DNA of 64,000 nucleotides from Acidobacteriota bacterium (GCA_014584695.1 JACTMI010000026.1:1-64000), one strand, 5' to 3'. Positions 48,253-56,935 are shown, counted from the first letter of the stretch. The notes: generated by a model not told the origin, from the letters alone. Numbers and translations: made by a program.

Positions 48253-49143
48253 ATGCCTCGCAGGAGCGCGCACGAGTTCGATCAGGAGCTGCTGGTCCTG
48301 TTCGACGCCTACGTCCACGGCGACCTCGACCGGCGCGGCTTCCTCGAGCGCGCCGCGAAGTTCGCGGTTGGCGGATGGACGGCGGCGATGTTGCTCGACG
48401 CGCTCCAACCCGATTTCGCCGGCGCGCAGGTGGTGGCGCCGGAGGACGCGCGGCTGCGCGGGGGGCGGGTCGAGTACCCGTCCCCACGCGGCTCCGGGCC
48501 GATGCGCGGCTACCTCGTGCGGCCGGTGGCGGGTTCCGGGGCCCTGCCGGGGGTGCTGGTCGTGCACGAGAACCGCGGCCTCAATCCGCACATCGAGGAC
48601 GTCACCCGGCGCTTCGCGCTCGAGCGCTACGTCGCCTTCGCGCCCGACGCGCTGGCGCCGCTCGGCGGCTACCCGGGCGACGAGGACCAGGCGCGCGCCA
48701 AGTTCCGCGAGCTCGATCCGGCCAAGTCGCGCGCCGACTTCGTGGCAGCGTACGAGTGGCTGCGCGCCCGGCCCGATTGCAGCGGCAGGGTCGGCGCGGT
48801 CGGCTTCTGCTGGGGGGGCGGCCTGGTCAACTGGCTCGCCACCGAGCTGCCCGACCTCGCCGCCGCGGTCGCCTTCTACGGCAGCCCTCCGGACACCGCC
48901 GACGTGCCGAAGGCGCGCTCGCCGCTGCTCGTCCACTCGGCCGAGCACGACGAGCGGATCAACGCCGGCTGGCCGGCGCACGAGGCGGCGCTCGAGGCCG
49001 CCGGCGCCCGCTACGAGCGCCATCTCTACCCCGGCACCCAGCACGGCTTCCACAACGACACGACCCCGCGCTTCGACGCCGCCGCGGCCGCCCTCGCCTG
49101 GGAGCGCACCCTCGCCTTCCTCGACCGGCACCTCGGCGGGTAA
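48253..49143 (+). CDS. Dienelactone hydrolase-family protein, probable Tat substrate
   Basis: A 296-residue alpha/beta hydrolase. The N-terminal 27 residues precede DRRGFLERAAKFAVGGWTAA, which resembles a twin-arginine signal (RR-x-FL), so folded export is likely as in E. coli YghX. The hydrolase core has GVLVVHENRGLNPHIEDVTR, the cysteine nucleophile Cys186 in GFCWGGG, an Asp in SAEHDERI and His in GTQHGFHND, the C-D-H triad of dienelactone hydrolases. Substrates are lactones or esters. ATG at 48253 begins the basic segment; an earlier in-frame GTG is less likely. Confidence 0.88.
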   Translation: MPRRSAHEFDQELLVLFDAYVHGDLDRRGFLERAAKFAVGGWTAAMLLDALQPDFAGAQVVAPEDARLRGGRVEYPSPRGSGPMRGYLVRPVAGSGALPGVLVVHENRGLNPHIEDVTRRFALERYVAFAPDALAPLGGYPGDEDQARAKFRELDPAKSRADFVAAYEWLRARPDCSGRVGAVGFCWGGGLVNWLATELPDLAAAVAFYGSPPDTADVPKARSPLLVHSAEHDERINAGWPAHEAALEAAGARYERHLYPGTQHGFHNDTTPRFDAAAAALAWERTLAFLDRHLGG

Positions 49144-49254
49144 GCGGCTCGCCGCCATTTCGGCTGCCGCGCGCCTGCGGGTAGGATCCAGCAGCTGCCG
49201 AGAAACCTCTGATCCGACAACAACGGCCGCCCGCGGGGCGGCGGGGAGAGACTC

Positions 49255-49569
49255 ATGCTGCTGAGCAACGTCGAGACCGTTCCGGGCCGCACGATCGTCG
49301 AGTTCTACGGCGTCGTCAGCGGCTCCACCGTGCGAGCCAAGCACCTCGGCCGCGATATCGCCGCGGGCTTGAAGAACCTGGTCGGCGGCGAGCTCAAGGG
49401 CTACACCGAGCTGCTCTCCGAGTCGCGCCAGGAGGCGGTCGCGCGGATGGTGCGCGAAGCCGAGGCGCTGGGCGCCAACGCGGTGGTCAACGTCCGCTTC
49501 TCCACCAGCTCGATCTCGCAGGGTGCCGCCGAGCTGTTCGCCTACGGCACCGCCGTCCGGGTGGAGTGA
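49255..49569 (+). CDS. YbjQ (UPF0145) family protein
   Basis: A 104-residue protein of the YbjQ family: LLSNVETVPGRTIVEFYGVV, then GRDIAAGLKNLVGGELKGYT and GANAVVNVRFSTSS are the conserved blocks. The fold resembles YjfJ/dodecin-like pentamer or decamer rings, and heavy-metal or stress roles have been suggested, but function is not established. It is preceded by GGGGAGAG and overlaps the next gene by one base (TGATG), starting a three-gene operon with a second YbjQ homologue and an M48 peptidase. Confidence 0.92.
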   Translation: MLLSNVETVPGRTIVEFYGVVSGSTVRAKHLGRDIAAGLKNLVGGELKGYTELLSESRQEAVARMVREAEALGANAVVNVRFSTSSISQGAAELFAYGTAVRVE

Positions 49570-50078
49570 TGGACTCCGAAGCCCTCCCTCTGCTCTTCGG
49601 CCTGGGCGCCACGGTCGCGCTGCTCGTGCTCGGCTTCGTCGCCGGGTCGATCGCCGAGCGCCGCCACTACGCCTCGATCCGCCAGCGCGAGCGCGACCTG
49701 CTCCGGCTGCCGGCGCTCACCTTCGAGGCGCCCTCGACCTGGACGGTCCGGCGCGGCGCTCTGGTCGCCGGCAGCGTGGTCGTCTCGCTCGACTACTTCA
49801 AGCGCTTCCTCGCCGGCTTGAAGAGCCTGATCGGCGGCCGGCTCCGCAGCTACGAGACCCTGCTCGACCGCGCCCGCCGCGAAGCGGTGCTGCGGATGAA
49901 AGAGGACGCCCGCCGGCGCGGCTTCGACGCCGTCGCCAACGTCCGGCTCGAGACCTCGTCGATCGCCTCCGCCCGCCGCAACGGCAAGGGGGTCACCGGG
50001 CTCGAGGTGCTGGCCTTCGGGACCGCGGTGGCGGTCGATCAGCTCGGCGGCAGGAGCGGCCCGACCGAGCCGGGCTGA
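49569..50078 (+). CDS. Membrane-anchored YbjQ homologue
   Basis: A 169-residue protein. An N-terminal membrane helix (about 7-28, LLFGLGATVALLVLGFVAGS) and a basic linker precede a YbjQ domain from about residue 45: TFEAPSTWTVRRGALVAGSV, DYFKRFLAGLKSLIGGRLRS and GFDAVANVRLETSSIA, clearly homologous to the preceding gene. It is a paralogue that has gained a membrane anchor. Start ATG overlaps the previous stop by one base; its own TGA overlaps the ATG of the M48 gene the same way, so all three are translationally coupled. Confidence 0.9.
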   Translation: MDSEALPLLFGLGATVALLVLGFVAGSIAERRHYASIRQRERDLLRLPALTFEAPSTWTVRRGALVAGSVVVSLDYFKRFLAGLKSLIGGRLRSYETLLDRARREAVLRMKEDARRRGFDAVANVRLETSSIASARRNGKGVTGLEVLAFGTAVAVDQLGGRSGPTEPG

Positions 50079-50857
50079 TGCGCTTCGTCCCCCGGTTGCC
50101 CGAGGAGCGGGCCAACGTCTCCCCGGGCAGCCCCCTGGTCGAGCTCGCCCAGCTGGTCGCCGGCGGCGTCGCGGCGGTGGCGCTGCTGGTCTGGCTCGCC
50201 GGCTTCGCCGCCGACGCGGTCGCGACCCGCATCTCGCCCGCGCGGGAGCGGGCGATCTTCGGCACCGTGGTCGGTGCGCTGCGCATCGACGACCCGGCCG
50301 ACCGCGAGCGCCTGGAGCGGTTGCTCGATCGGCTCGCTCCCGCCGATCCGGCGCCGACGCTCGGCGTCCTCGACGCTCCGGAGCTCAACGCCCTGGCGCT
50401 GCCCGGGCGAGCCATCCTGGTCACCCGCGGCCTGCTCGACGAGGTCGACGACGACGAGCTCGCCTTCGTCCTCGCCCACGAGCTGGCGCACCTCGACCAC
50501 CGCGACAACCTCCGCGCGCTCGGCCGCGGCGCCGTGCTCGTGGCGGCGCTGTCGGTGCTCGGTTTCGAGGGGGGCGGCTCGCCGGCCGATCTCGCCGAGC
50601 TCGCCACCCGCGTCTCGCTCACCCGGTTCAGCCGCGGCCGCGAGGAGGCGGCCGATGCCGCCGCGGTCCGGCGCCTGCTCGCCCGCGGTCTCGACGGCGC
50701 CGCGGCGACGCGCCTGCTCGAGCGCCTGCGCGCCCGCGAAGGCTGGGGGGACCGCTACCTGGCCTGGCTGGCGAGCCATCCGCTCGGCGAGGAGCGGCTG
50801 GCGGCGGCGCGCGCGCTGCTCGCGGGCGAGCGACCTCCCGGGACCGGCGCCCGTTGA
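50078..50857 (+). CDS. M48-family membrane zinc metallopeptidase
   Basis: A 259-residue protein with one clear membrane segment (about 27-50, LVAGGVAAVALLVWLAGFAA). The catalytic motif is LAHELAHLDHRDN (His134, Glu135, His138), and the third ligand region is SRGREEAADAAAV, the E-x3-D pattern of M48 peptidases (HtpX/Oma1/BepA group). It likely cleaves membrane or envelope proteins. It is the third gene of the YbjQ-YbjQ-M48 operon. The mature part ends with an Ala/Arg-rich helix and no export tail. Confidence 0.92.
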   Translation: MRFVPRLPEERANVSPGSPLVELAQLVAGGVAAVALLVWLAGFAADAVATRISPARERAIFGTVVGALRIDDPADRERLERLLDRLAPADPAPTLGVLDAPELNALALPGRAILVTRGLLDEVDDDELAFVLAHELAHLDHRDNLRALGRGAVLVAALSVLGFEGGGSPADLAELATRVSLTRFSRGREEAADAAAVRRLLARGLDGAAATRLLERLRAREGWGDRYLAWLASHPLGEERLAAARALLAGERPPGTGAR

Positions 50858-50979
50858 GCCAGCTCGCGGCTCCGGCGCGAGCGCGCACGTTCGCCGCTCG
50901 GCGCCGCGACCTGTTCAACGGCTCACGGACAACGCGTTTGTCCTCTGCTAGCTTCGGGCCCGACGGGGAGGAAACGAAC

Positions 50980-51516
50980 ATGCCGAGCTCGAAGAAGGCC
51001 GACACGCCGCGCGCCGGCAAGCCGGGCGCCAGAGGCGCGCCGAGAGCCGCCGCCCAGGCGAGACCAGCACGGCCCCGCGCGACCTCGCGACGGACCGCGG
51101 CCCGCCCCGCGCGGATCGTCCGCGCCAAGCCGGAGTCGCTGCGCCTGCGGTCGATCGCCGCCAGCTTCACCGTCGCCGACCTGGAGCGCTCGCTCTTCTT
51201 CTACACCAAGGCGCTCGGTTTCATCGTCCACCAGCGCTGGGAGACGGACGGCAAGCTCGATGGGGTGACGCTGCGCGCGGGCACCTGCGAGCTCAACCTC
51301 TCCCAGGACGACTGGAGCCACGGGCGCGACCGCCTCAAAGGGGTCGGCATGCGGCTCTGGCTCGAGACCGTCCAGGATCTCGACCGCTTGGCCGAGCGCG
51401 CGGAAGGCTACGGCGCCAGCATCACCGAGTGGCCGGCCGATCGCCCCTGGGGCGTCCGCAGCTTCTCCCTCGACGACCTCGACGGCTACCACCTCAGCTT
51501 CTACCGCCCGCTCTGA
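50980..51516 (+). CDS. Glyoxalase/VOC superfamily protein with basic N-terminal extension
   Basis: A 178-residue protein; ATG follows GGGGAGG. The first 55 residues are an unusual Lys/Arg/Ala/Pro-rich stretch (KKADTPRAGKPGARGAPRAA), perhaps for nucleic-acid contact. The VOC fold follows: IAASFTVADLERSLFFYTKA, VTLRAGTCELNLSQDDW and SFSLDDLDGYHLSFYRP, as in bleomycin-resistance or glyoxalase-like proteins. Metal-binding residues cannot be confirmed, so enzyme or binding role is open. A cGGACA/TAGCTT pair (50926-50954) may be its promoter. It converges with a glycosyltransferase gene at a 10-base gap. Confidence 0.83.
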   Translation: MPSSKKADTPRAGKPGARGAPRAAAQARPARPRATSRRTAARPARIVRAKPESLRLRSIAASFTVADLERSLFFYTKALGFIVHQRWETDGKLDGVTLRAGTCELNLSQDDWSHGRDRLKGVGMRLWLETVQDLDRLAERAEGYGASITEWPADRPWGVRSFSLDDLDGYHLSFYRPL

Positions 51517-51526
51517 GGGGTCGCTG

Positions 51527-52285
51527 CTAGCGCCGCTCGTACCAGTAGCGGCGGGCGAAGTCGGTGAGGGCGGAGCGGTGGAAGAGCATGCGCCAGGCGA
51601 GGCGGGGCATCTGGGTCAGGTAGTGCCAGTGGCCGTAAGCGTCGAACTTGCGGTTGGAGGCGATGGCGGGGACGCCGGAGAGGCGCACCAGCCGCTGGCC
51701 GTGGGAGCGTCCGAGCCGGCGCAGGTCCCAGAGGAACTGGACGTCCTCGCCGAACAGGCGCTCCTCGCTGTAGCCGCCGACGGCGTCGAAGTCCGCCCGC
51801 CGGCAGAAGACGACGCCGGTGTCCATGCGCATCAGGACGCACAACGGCACGAAGAGCGCCCAGGTCACGGCGATGCCGAGCGACCACCGCTCCGGCCGGA
51901 CGCGGCTCGCGCCGGCGACGAAACGGCCGTGGGTCACCGCTTCCTCCACGGCGTCGAAGGTTCGCGGGTGGATCCTGGCGTCGGCGTCGACGAAGCAGAG
52001 AATGTCGCCGCGAGCGAGCGACGCGCCGCCGTTGCGAGCGGCGCCGATGACCCGTTTCGCGACCGGCGCCACCACGCAACCGCGCGCGCGGGCGAGCGCG
52101 GCCGTGCCGTCGGTCGAGGCGTTGTCGGCCACCACGACTTCGACCGCCGCCGGACCGCCACGGTAGCCCGCGCGCGCCACGTCGACCGAATCGAGCAGGC
52201 GCGGCAGCAGCGCCGCTTCGTTGAAGGCCGGGATCACCAGGGAGATGCGCGGCCGCCCGCTGGATACCGCGTCGGGGCTGCTCAC
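51527..52285 (-). CDS. Glycosyltransferase family 2
   Basis: A 252-residue GT-A glycosyltransferase. Motifs: ISLVIPAFNEAALLPRLLDS, VVVADNASTDGTAALARARG, AARNGGASLARGDILCFVDA, then DADARIHP (DXD) and FGEDVQFLWDLRRLGR, the ED catalytic base region. A hydrophobic stretch at about 135-155 (LGIAVTWALFVPLCVLM) could touch the membrane. Substrates unknown; probably a cell-envelope sugar. Starts at GTG 13 bases after the stop of the aldehyde dehydrogenase gene and likely shares its transcript. Confidence 0.87.
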   Translation of the reverse strand: MSSPDAVSSGRPRISLVIPAFNEAALLPRLLDSVDVARAGYRGGPAAVEVVVADNASTDGTAALARARGCVVAPVAKRVIGAARNGGASLARGDILCFVDADARIHPRTFDAVEEAVTHGRFVAGASRVRPERWSLGIAVTWALFVPLCVLMRMDTGVVFCRRADFDAVGGYSEERLFGEDVQFLWDLRRLGRSHGQRLVRLSGVPAIASNRKFDAYGHWHYLTQMPRLAWRMLFHRSALTDFARRYWYERR

Positions 52286-52298
52286 GCCGGGCGCGCCG

Positions 52299-53810
52299 CT
52301 AGTCGAGGTCGAGGTAGGCCTCGAGCCCGTGGACGCCGCCTTCGCGGCCGAAGCCGGACTCCTTGTAGCCGCCGAAGGGCGAAGTGGGGTCGAACTTGTT
52401 GAAGGTGTTCGCCCAGACGACGCCGGCGCGCAGCCGCTTGGTCATCGCGAAGATCTTGGCGCCCTTGTCGGTCCAGACGCCGGCCGACAGGCCGTAGGCC
52501 AGGTTGTTCGCCTTCTCGATCGCCTCGTCCGGGGTGCGGAAGGTCATCACCGCCAGCACCGGGCCGAAGATCTCCTCGCGCGCGATGCGGTGCGACTGCG
52601 CGACGCCGGTGAAGTAGGTCGGCGGAAAGAAGAACCCCTTCGCGGGGAGCACGCAGGGCGCCTGGTGGAGCTGGGCGCCTTCGGCGGCCCCCGCCGCGGT
52701 CAGCTCGCGGATCTTCTCGAGCTGGGCGCGCGAGTTGATGGCGCCGACGTCGGTGTTCTTGTCCAGCGGATCGCCGACGCGCAGCTGCCGGATCCGCCAG
52801 TCGAGCCGCGCGATCAGATCCTCCGCGATCGACTCCTCGACCAGCAGCCGCGAGCCGGCGCAGCAGACGTGGCCCTGGTTGAAGTAGATGCCGTTGACGA
52901 TCCCCTCGACCGCCTGGTCGATCGCGGCGTCGGCGAAGACGATGTTGGCCGCCTTGCCGCCCAGCTCGAGCGTCAGCCGCTTGCCCGACGCCGCCACCGC
53001 GCGCTGGATCAGCTTGCCGACCTCGGTCGAGCCGGTGAAGGCGATCTTCGCGACTCGGGGATGGTTGACCAGATGGGCGCCGGTCTCTCCCGCGCCGGTC
53101 ACGATGTTGACCACGCCGGGCGGCAGGTCCGCCTCGGCCAGGATTTCGGCGAGCTTGAGCGCCGTGAGCGGCGTCGTCTCGGCCGGCTTGAGCACCACGG
53201 TGTTGCCGCAGGCGAGCGCCGGGGCGAGCTTCCAGGCGGCCATGAGGAGGGGAAAGTTCCACGGGATGATCTGGCCGCAGACGCCCAGCGGCCGCGGCGC
53301 GCGGCCCGGGAAGGCGTCGCCCAGCTTGTCGGCCCAGCCGGCGTGGTAGAAGAAGTGCGCGGCGGCGAGCGGAATGTCGACGTCGCGCGACTCCTTGATC
53401 GGCTTGCCGCCGTCCATCGTCTCGATCACCGCCAGCTCACGCGCCTTCTCCTGGATCAGGCGGGCGATGCGGTAGAGGTACTTGCCGCGCTCGGCGCCCG
53501 ACAGCTTCGACCAGCGACCGCGGTAGGCGCGCTCGGCGGCGGCGACCGCCGCGTCGACGTCGGCCGCGCCGGCCTCGGCCACTTCCGCGAGCTGCTTTTC
53601 AGTGGCCGGATCGACGGTCGGAAACCAGCGCTTCGAGGCCGGATCGACGAACCGCCCGCCCAGGAACAGGCCGTACCGGCGCTCGATCCGGACATGGTCC
53701 GTCGCCTCCGGCGCCGGCGCGTACTCCCACGCCCCGCCGAACTCCAGCCGCGGGCGCTCGGCCCGCACCCGCTCCACCCCTTCGAGCACCTTCGACGACT
53801 CGCGGCTCAT
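52299..53810 (-). CDS. NAD(P)-dependent aldehyde dehydrogenase
   Basis: A 503-residue full-length enzyme. Conserved blocks are PLGVCGQIIPWNFPLLMAAW (oxyanion Asn), KPAETTPLTALKLAE, FTGSTEVGKLIQ (coenzyme loop), LTLELGGKAANIVF (general-base Glu), and FNQGHVCCAGSRLLVEE (catalytic Cys), followed by EEIFGPVLAV and KESGFGREGG. It oxidises aldehydes to acids in the cytosol. It may remove acetaldehyde from DeoC, as in bacteria where such genes cluster, but here they are 4 kb apart. Start ATG ends the divergent intergenic region. Confidence 0.95.
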   Translation of the reverse strand: MSRESSKVLEGVERVRAERPRLEFGGAWEYAPAPEATDHVRIERRYGLFLGGRFVDPASKRWFPTVDPATEKQLAEVAEAGAADVDAAVAAAERAYRGRWSKLSGAERGKYLYRIARLIQEKARELAVIETMDGGKPIKESRDVDIPLAAAHFFYHAGWADKLGDAFPGRAPRPLGVCGQIIPWNFPLLMAAWKLAPALACGNTVVLKPAETTPLTALKLAEILAEADLPPGVVNIVTGAGETGAHLVNHPRVAKIAFTGSTEVGKLIQRAVAASGKRLTLELGGKAANIVFADAAIDQAVEGIVNGIYFNQGHVCCAGSRLLVEESIAEDLIARLDWRIRQLRVGDPLDKNTDVGAINSRAQLEKIRELTAAGAAEGAQLHQAPCVLPAKGFFFPPTYFTGVAQSHRIAREEIFGPVLAVMTFRTPDEAIEKANNLAYGLSAGVWTDKGAKIFAMTKRLRAGVVWANTFNKFDPTSPFGGYKESGFGREGGVHGLEAYLDLD

Positions 53811-54138
53811 GAGGCCGGGATTCTACTCCCCCGGCCGCGGCTCGACCATCCTGTCTGGCCTGGTCCCGCGCGCGCTGGAGCTTCGGGCGTGGAGCGACTC
53901 TGCTCGAATGTCAGCCGCGAAATGGTCCACCCCGTCGTGAGGTTTCGCGACGGCAGAGGCCGCCTCGAGGTCCTCGTCCTCGTCCGCGGCCGCGACGCCC
54001 GCTGCAGGAGCGCTCCTGGGTGAATCGAGCACTTGGACTTCGACCTGGTAACCAATATCGTATTGCCCTCGAGAGGCTCGCAGGCGCCTCGTCGGTCATC
54101 GAGATTGGTAGCCTGGCGGTGAAGGCGGTGGACAAGCG
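53811..54138. other. Intergenic region upstream of the ATPase gene
   Basis: 328 bases between divergent genes. Apart from the promoter at 54033-54061, I see no gene; the AT-rich patch at about 54046-54065 stands out. Confidence 0.5.
54033..54061 (+). promoter_or_regulatory. Candidate sigma-70 promoter of the DUF4143 ATPase
   Basis: TTGGAC (54033-54038), a 17-base spacer and TATCGT (54056-54061): 4/6 in each box with ideal spacing, about 78 bases before ATG, in an AT-richer patch. Confidence 0.5.
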
Positions 54139-55650
54139 ATGAGGGGACCCGGCTCGGACATGTTCGACACTCTCCGGCTCCCGCCGGAGCTCGACCATCG
54201 GCTTCGGACGGCGAACCCTTGGTGGGAGGGGAAGCCCGGCCGCGTGCTGCCGTCGTATCGTCGTTGGGCCTTCGGTCCCCTGCTTCGTCGACTGGAGACG
54301 GGGCTCGCCCCTGCCGTCGTCGTGCGTGGGGCTCGCCAGGTCGGCAAGACCACGCTGCTCGAACAGGTCATCGACCACCTGCTGCGGGTCGAGGTCCTCG
54401 AGCCGCGGCGCGTTCTTCGCGTTCAGTTCGACGAGTTGCCCAGTCTGAGACCGCTGTCCGAGCCGATTCTCCAGATCGTCCGCTGGTACGAGAATCGGAT
54501 CCTCGGGCGCACCCTGAACGAAACCGCCCACGCCGGCCTACCCGCCTACCTGTTCTTCGACGAAGTTCAGAACCTCGCCGATTGGGCGCCCCAGATCAAG
54601 GCACTCGTCGACCACTCGACCGTTCGGGTGGTCGTCACCGGCAGCTCGGCCCTGCGAATCGAAGCCGGCCGCGACAGCTTGGCCGGGAGGATCTCCTCGC
54701 TCGAGCTCGGAACGTTGCTTCTGCGCGAGGTCGCGGGCGTGCGGGGCGAGGGCACGATCGAGCCCCTCCTCGCTCCGAACGGACTGCAGCCGCTACTCGA
54801 TGCCGGGCTCTGGCGACAGCTCACGAGCCACGGCGAAGCGAACCGGAGCGCACGCGATCGGGCCTTCGCCGCGTTCTCGGAGCGCGGAGGCTACCCTCTC
54901 GCTCACACGAGGCCGGGTGCCGCGTGGCCAGAAATCGCGGACCAGCTCAACGAAACCGTCATCCGCCGCGTGATCCAGCACGACCTCCGCATGGGCGAGC
55001 GTGGGCGCAAGCGGGACGCCTCGCTGCTCGAGGAGGTCTTCCGCCTGGGCTGCCGTTATGCCGGTCAGGCGCCGTCTCGAGCGTTGCTGATCCGCGAGAT
55101 CAAGGAGGCGCTCCACGCCAACCTCGGCTGGCAGCGAATCCTGAGCTACCTCAAGTTCCTCGAAGGCTCACTGCTGCTTCGAATGGTCCGCCCGCTCGAG
55201 CTGCGGCTCAAGAAGGCGCGAGGCCCGGCGAAGCTCTGCGTGGTCGATCACGGACTGCGCGCCAGCTGGCTGGAAGAGTCGATTCCACTCGATCCCGGCG
55301 AGCTCGAGCGGAGTCCCGCGCTCACGGACCTCGCCGGCCACATCGCCGAGAGCGTGGTCGGTGCCTTCCTGGCCGGGATTCCGAGTCTCGACGTCGCCCA
55401 CTTCCCCGAGCGGGCGACCGAGCCCGAGGTGGATTTCGTCCTGACCATCGGCGAGCGACGAGTGCCGATCGAGGTCAAGTATCGCCGGAGAATCGATGCC
55501 CATCGGGACACCCTCGGACTTCGTTCGTTCCTCGAACGCACTCACTACAACGCACCGTTTGCGATCTTGGTGACGATGGAGGACGGCGTCGAGATCCCCG
55601 ACCCGCGCATCTTGCCCGTCTCCCTGCGCTCGCTCCTGCTGCTGCGGTGA
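54139..55650 (+). CDS. AAA-family ATPase with DUF4143
   Basis: A 503-residue protein with Walker A in VVVRGARQVGKTTLLEQVID (residues about 54-73), Walker B in LPAYLFFDEVQNLADW and the sensor-like VVVTGSSALRIEA. The C-terminal DUF4143 includes LKFLEGSLLLRMVRP and PEVDFVLTIGERRVPIEVKY, a PD-(D/E)xK nuclease-like core (E-D-x-K pattern). Such proteins are widespread in bacteria and archaea, often single and mobile, and their function is unsettled; nuclease or toxin-linked defence roles are suggested. GC is slightly lower than in neighbours, compatible with transfer. Not part of an operon. Confidence 0.88.
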   Translation: MRGPGSDMFDTLRLPPELDHRLRTANPWWEGKPGRVLPSYRRWAFGPLLRRLETGLAPAVVVRGARQVGKTTLLEQVIDHLLRVEVLEPRRVLRVQFDELPSLRPLSEPILQIVRWYENRILGRTLNETAHAGLPAYLFFDEVQNLADWAPQIKALVDHSTVRVVVTGSSALRIEAGRDSLAGRISSLELGTLLLREVAGVRGEGTIEPLLAPNGLQPLLDAGLWRQLTSHGEANRSARDRAFAAFSERGGYPLAHTRPGAAWPEIADQLNETVIRRVIQHDLRMGERGRKRDASLLEEVFRLGCRYAGQAPSRALLIREIKEALHANLGWQRILSYLKFLEGSLLLRMVRPLELRLKKARGPAKLCVVDHGLRASWLEESIPLDPGELERSPALTDLAGHIAESVVGAFLAGIPSLDVAHFPERATEPEVDFVLTIGERRVPIEVKYRRRIDAHRDTLGLRSFLERTHYNAPFAILVTMEDGVEIPDPRILPVSLRSLLLLR

Positions 55651-55715
55651 CCTCGATCCCGTGAGTCCCAAGACCACGAGCGCCTGGCCGGCTGGCGCCG
55701 CCCGAGGCCCACTTC

Positions 55716-56164
55716 CTACCGCGCGGTCGCCCCCCGCCCCGCGAGGGCCGCGGGGAGGCAGGTGGCGGCGCAGGTGAGCTGCTCCGGCTCGGCGCGGCCG
55801 GGGGTGAGCTCGAGCGGCGCGCGAAGCGGACGCCATCGCCGAGGCCGCAGACGAGTCCGTCGATCGCCTCCCGGTAGGCGTCGCAGACGAACCGCAGCCG
55901 TTCGAAGTTGACCGCGCTGCCGGTGGCTTCGCTCCAGGCGAGCTCCCGGCGCTCCGCCGGGGCCTCGGCCAGCGCGGCGAGGGTCGCCGTCTCCGACGGA
56001 GCCGTGCTGGTGTCGGCTCTGGAGTCGGCACGCGACCCGGATCCGGGCACACCCAGCGCCGTGCCGCGGGCCCGCCGCCAGCGCCGGTCGAGGTCGGCCG
56101 GCTCCAGCACCGGCGGACCTTGCGGACCCGCCGCCGCTACTGAGAGCTTTGCGGCTCGGAGCAC
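55716..56164 (-). pseudogene. Hypothetical gene, probably frameshifted
   Basis: From a GTG at 56164 (GGAGG eight bases upstream) the frame reads sensibly for about 115 residues, including LAALAEAPAERRELAWSEAT and ERLRFVCDAYREAIDGLVCG, then turns into Ser/Pro/Arg-rich sequence after about 55820. The next frame over continues APLELTPGRAEPEQLTCAAT to a stop at 55716. Joining the two gives a roughly 149-residue protein with two cysteines near the end. A one-base indel, real or a sequencing error, is likely. No family recognised. Confidence 0.45.
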
Positions 56165-56196
56165 GGCCCGATCCTCCCGGACCTCCGCCTTCTCCG

Positions 56197-56216
56197 GACA
56201 TGACGGGCGTCATGTC
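56197..56216. promoter_or_regulatory. Palindrome GACATGACG-GG-CGTCATGTC between divergent genes
   Basis: Perfect 9-base arms (56197-56205 and 56208-56216) around GG, between the starts of the hypothetical gene and the TMEM175-like gene and 17 bases before the latter's -10 box. A probable operator. Its TGACG half-site equals that of the antitoxin operator at 8631-8646, which may be coincidence. Confidence 0.55.
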
Positions 56217-56232
56217 GGATCGGCTTCCAGGC

Positions 56233-56238
56233 TAAACT
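56233..56238 (+). promoter_or_regulatory. -10 box of a leaderless TMEM175-like gene
   Basis: TAAACT ends six bases before the ATG, the same spacing as in the antitoxin promoter. There is no Shine-Dalgarno and no clear -35 box; the upstream palindrome overlaps the -35 position. Confidence 0.5.
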
Positions 56239-56244
56239 CGGCGC

Positions 56245-56928
56245 ATGCCCCCTCCTCGCGCGAGCGCCCGGCTCGAGGCGCTCTCGGACGGCGTCTTCGC
56301 TCTCGCCGCCACCCTGTTGGTGGTTTCGCTCGAAGTGCCGCGGACTTACGCCGAGCTCGAGGCGGCGCTCTCCGGCTTCCTGCCCTTCGCCTTCAGCTTC
56401 GGGGCGCTGCTCGCCATCTGGTCGGTCCACGCGGCGTTCTTCCGGCGCTACGGCCTGGCCGACCGGATCACGGCCTGGCTCAACTCCTGCCTGCTCTTCG
56501 TCGTGCTCTTCGCCGTCTACCCGCTGAAGTTCCAGGCGCACGGCATGACCTTCGTGCTGTTCGGGGTCGGCCCCTCACCTCGGGACACGGTTCGCGACCT
56601 GGACGAGCTCGGCCGGCTCTTCGCCCTCTACGGCGTCGGCTTCGCGGCGGTGTTCCTGCTCGTCGCCCTGCTCTATCGCCACGCCGCGCGGCGGGCCGAG
56701 TGGCTCGGCCTCGACGCCGCAGGGCTCGCCGAAGCCCGCTTTCTCAGCCGGCACTACGCCATCTTCGTCGGCGTGGGAGCGCTCTCGGTCGCCCTGGGGT
56801 TGACCGGCGCCGGCATCCGGATCGGCTTGCCGGGGTGGATCTACGGCGCGCTCGGACCGCTCTGCTGGGCGCACGGTGCCTGGTCGGCCCGCCGCTCGCG
56901 GCGCGCCGCCGAAACGACGCCGCATTGA
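56245..56928 (+). CDS. TMEM175-family (DUF1211) potassium channel
   Basis: A 227-residue six-helix membrane protein. The N-terminal pore helix signature is [20 protein letters not shown], matching the R-x3-FSDGVFAIAxTLL pattern of bacterial TMEM175, with Leu replacing the usual Phe. Other helices include FLPFAFSFGALLAIWSVHAA, WLNSCLLFVVLFAVYPLKFQ and GVGALSVALGLTGAGI. Bacterial members are K-selective leak channels in the inner membrane. ATG is immediately after a -10 box, so translation is probably from a leaderless mRNA. It converges with the PilZ gene at a 7-base gap. Confidence 0.88.
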   Translation: MPPPRASARLEALSDGVFALAATLLVVSLEVPRTYAELEAALSGFLPFAFSFGALLAIWSVHAAFFRRYGLADRITAWLNSCLLFVVLFAVYPLKFQAHGMTFVLFGVGPSPRDTVRDLDELGRLFALYGVGFAAVFLLVALLYRHAARRAEWLGLDAAGLAEARFLSRHYAIFVGVGALSVALGLTGAGIRIGLPGWIYGALGPLCWAHGAWSARRSRRAAETTPH

Positions 56929-56935
56929 ACGCGAC

